DNA from: Streptomyces sp. NBC_01296
Lineage (GTDB): Bacteria; Actinomycetota; Actinomycetes; Streptomycetales; Streptomycetaceae
Direction: 5' to 3'
Length of the DNA stretch: 64,000 bases
NCBI RefSeq assembly: GCF_035984415.1
Contig: NZ_CP130720.1
Span: 3,162,001 to 3,226,000, forward strand
The first letter of the stretch is position 1, and each line of letters starts with the position of its first letter. Below are positions 63,392 to 64,000 of this stretch, piece by piece. Made by a program: the position numbers and the translations under genes. Under the pieces are notes generated by a model. That model made no database searches. It saw only the letters and a list, made by a program, of their open reading frames with translations, and was not told the origin of the DNA.

Positions 63392-63543
63392 CTCCCGTGG
63401 CAGGTGGGCCGGTCGGGACGAGTGTCCGGATCGGCTCGCTCACTGTACGAAGGCACTAGCCCGGAGGAGCCGCCTCCACTACACCGGAGAGCAACGAGGT
63501 GGACACATAAAGTGACCATCGTGCACCCGGAGAGGAGGCGGCC

Positions 63544-64000
63544 ATGTCCGCACCCATGTCCGCGGACCGGTTCATCGGCGCACTGCGGAACGAGGGGCTG
63601 ACCGTCGTCGAGGTCGGCGCCTGGCGCACCCACAACCGCAATCACAAGGGCCCGTGGGGCCCGGTGAACGGGGTGATGATCCACCACACCGTCACGCACG
63701 GCACCAAGTTCACCGTCGAGCTCTGCCGCGACGGCGACGAAGCCCTCCCCGGCCCGCTCTGCCACGGCGTGATCACCAAGGACGGCCGGGTCCACCTGGT
63801 CGGCTACGGCCGCGCCAACCACGCGGGGCTCGGCGACTCCGACGTCCTGGCGGCAGTCATCGCCGAGAAGCGGCTCCCGCCGGACCGCCACGCGGACACC
63901 GACGGCAACCGGCACTTCTACGGCTTCGAGTGCGAGAACCTCGGCGACGGCGACGACCCCTGGCCGGAGGTCCAACTCGACGCCATGGCCCGCGCGGCGG
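63544..64000 (+). CDS. N-acetylmuramoyl-L-alanine amidase / PGRP-like protein (3' end beyond window)
   Basis: At least 152 residues of an amidase_2/PGRP domain are present before the right edge. Zinc-site motifs are visible: MIHHTVTHGTKF (His), LCHGVITKDGRVHLVGYGRANHAGLGDS, and YGFECENLGDG. These hydrolyse the amide between MurNAc and L-Ala. The visible N-terminus lacks a signal peptide, so it may be a phage-like or cytosolic amidase. The ATG has GGAGAGGAGGCGGCC before it. C-terminal binding repeats may follow outside. Confidence 0.85.
   Translation, partial: MSAPMSADRFIGALRNEGLTVVEVGAWRTHNRNHKGPWGPVNGVMIHHTVTHGTKFTVELCRDGDEALPGPLCHGVITKDGRVHLVGYGRANHAGLGDSDVLAAVIAEKRLPPDRHADTDGNRHFYGFECENLGDGDDPWPEVQLDAMARAA

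Overview
The window is chromosomal DNA of a Streptomyces. Base composition is very GC-rich with third-position G/C, and GTG/TTG starts are common. Marker genes point the same way: a nickel superoxide dismutase with its own protease, snapalysin, an EshA-type family 2B encapsulin, a fused 2-oxoglutarate decarboxylase/dehydrogenase, conservon-type kinase, XRE/DUF397 pair and FxSxx-COOH peptide locus. The order lon ... kgd ... sodN resembles, from memory, the SCO52xx core region of S. coelicolor; this was not checked. No rRNA, tRNA or CRISPR array was seen, and both window edges cut genes.

Layout. 0-10 kb: edge-truncated nitrate/nitrite-domain sensor kinase (-), PP2C-like phosphatase (+), MarR, Lon protease with a candidate ClgR box, VOC protein, small membrane protein, DUF4097 lipoprotein and a rhodanese-DUF664 fusion (all -). 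10-18 kb: a two-gene unit whose proteins carry matching RHIM/amyloid-like motifs (+), GNAT, XRE/DUF397 pair, membrane glycosyltransferase with an odd start, lipoprotein with an early TTA codon, proline-repeat secreted protein, and a TetR regulator divergent from a GH3 glycosidase. 18-24 kb: OmpR/HK two-component pair and the 1301-residue Kgd. 24-28.5 kb: an accessory patch. A 121-bp inverted repeat (about 88% identical arms) brackets a GntR regulator, an HD phosphohydrolase and two tiny divergent genes, with GntR-type palindromes between; then a coiled-coil protein and a secreted protein.

28.6-41.4 kb holds the most unusual block: seven minus-strand genes in one apparent operon. They are, in transcription order, a trypsin-like protease with VMAP-like C-terminus, a MoxR AAA+ ATPase, a vWA/TPR protein (SAV_2336 type), an FxsA precursor peptide, the radical SAM/SPASM enzyme FxsB, a stand-alone HExxH peptide-modifying enzyme, and a TIR-NB-ARC-TPR protein (FxsT type). 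This joins a vWA-MoxR-VMAP conflict-type system to a cyclophane RiPP locus.

41.5-50 kb is mostly housekeeping: a small DUF6104 protein, SodN/SodX, a CGNR zinc-finger protein, a methyltransferase, a polar amino-acid ABC transporter, malic enzyme and a zinc-less oxidoreductase. 50-53 kb: a tiny HTH protein with a Clp-N protein behind a probably leaderless promoter with twin operators, then a PadR/DUF4097 unit. 53-58.7 kb: alpha/beta hydrolase, TPR regulator, a LysR/snapalysin divergent pair, a zinc-ribbon protein and GNAT. 58.8-64 kb: family 2B encapsulin shell with polyprenyl-transferase cargo, then NsrR and flavohemoglobin with matching 23-bp NsrR-type sites, and an amidase cut by the right edge.
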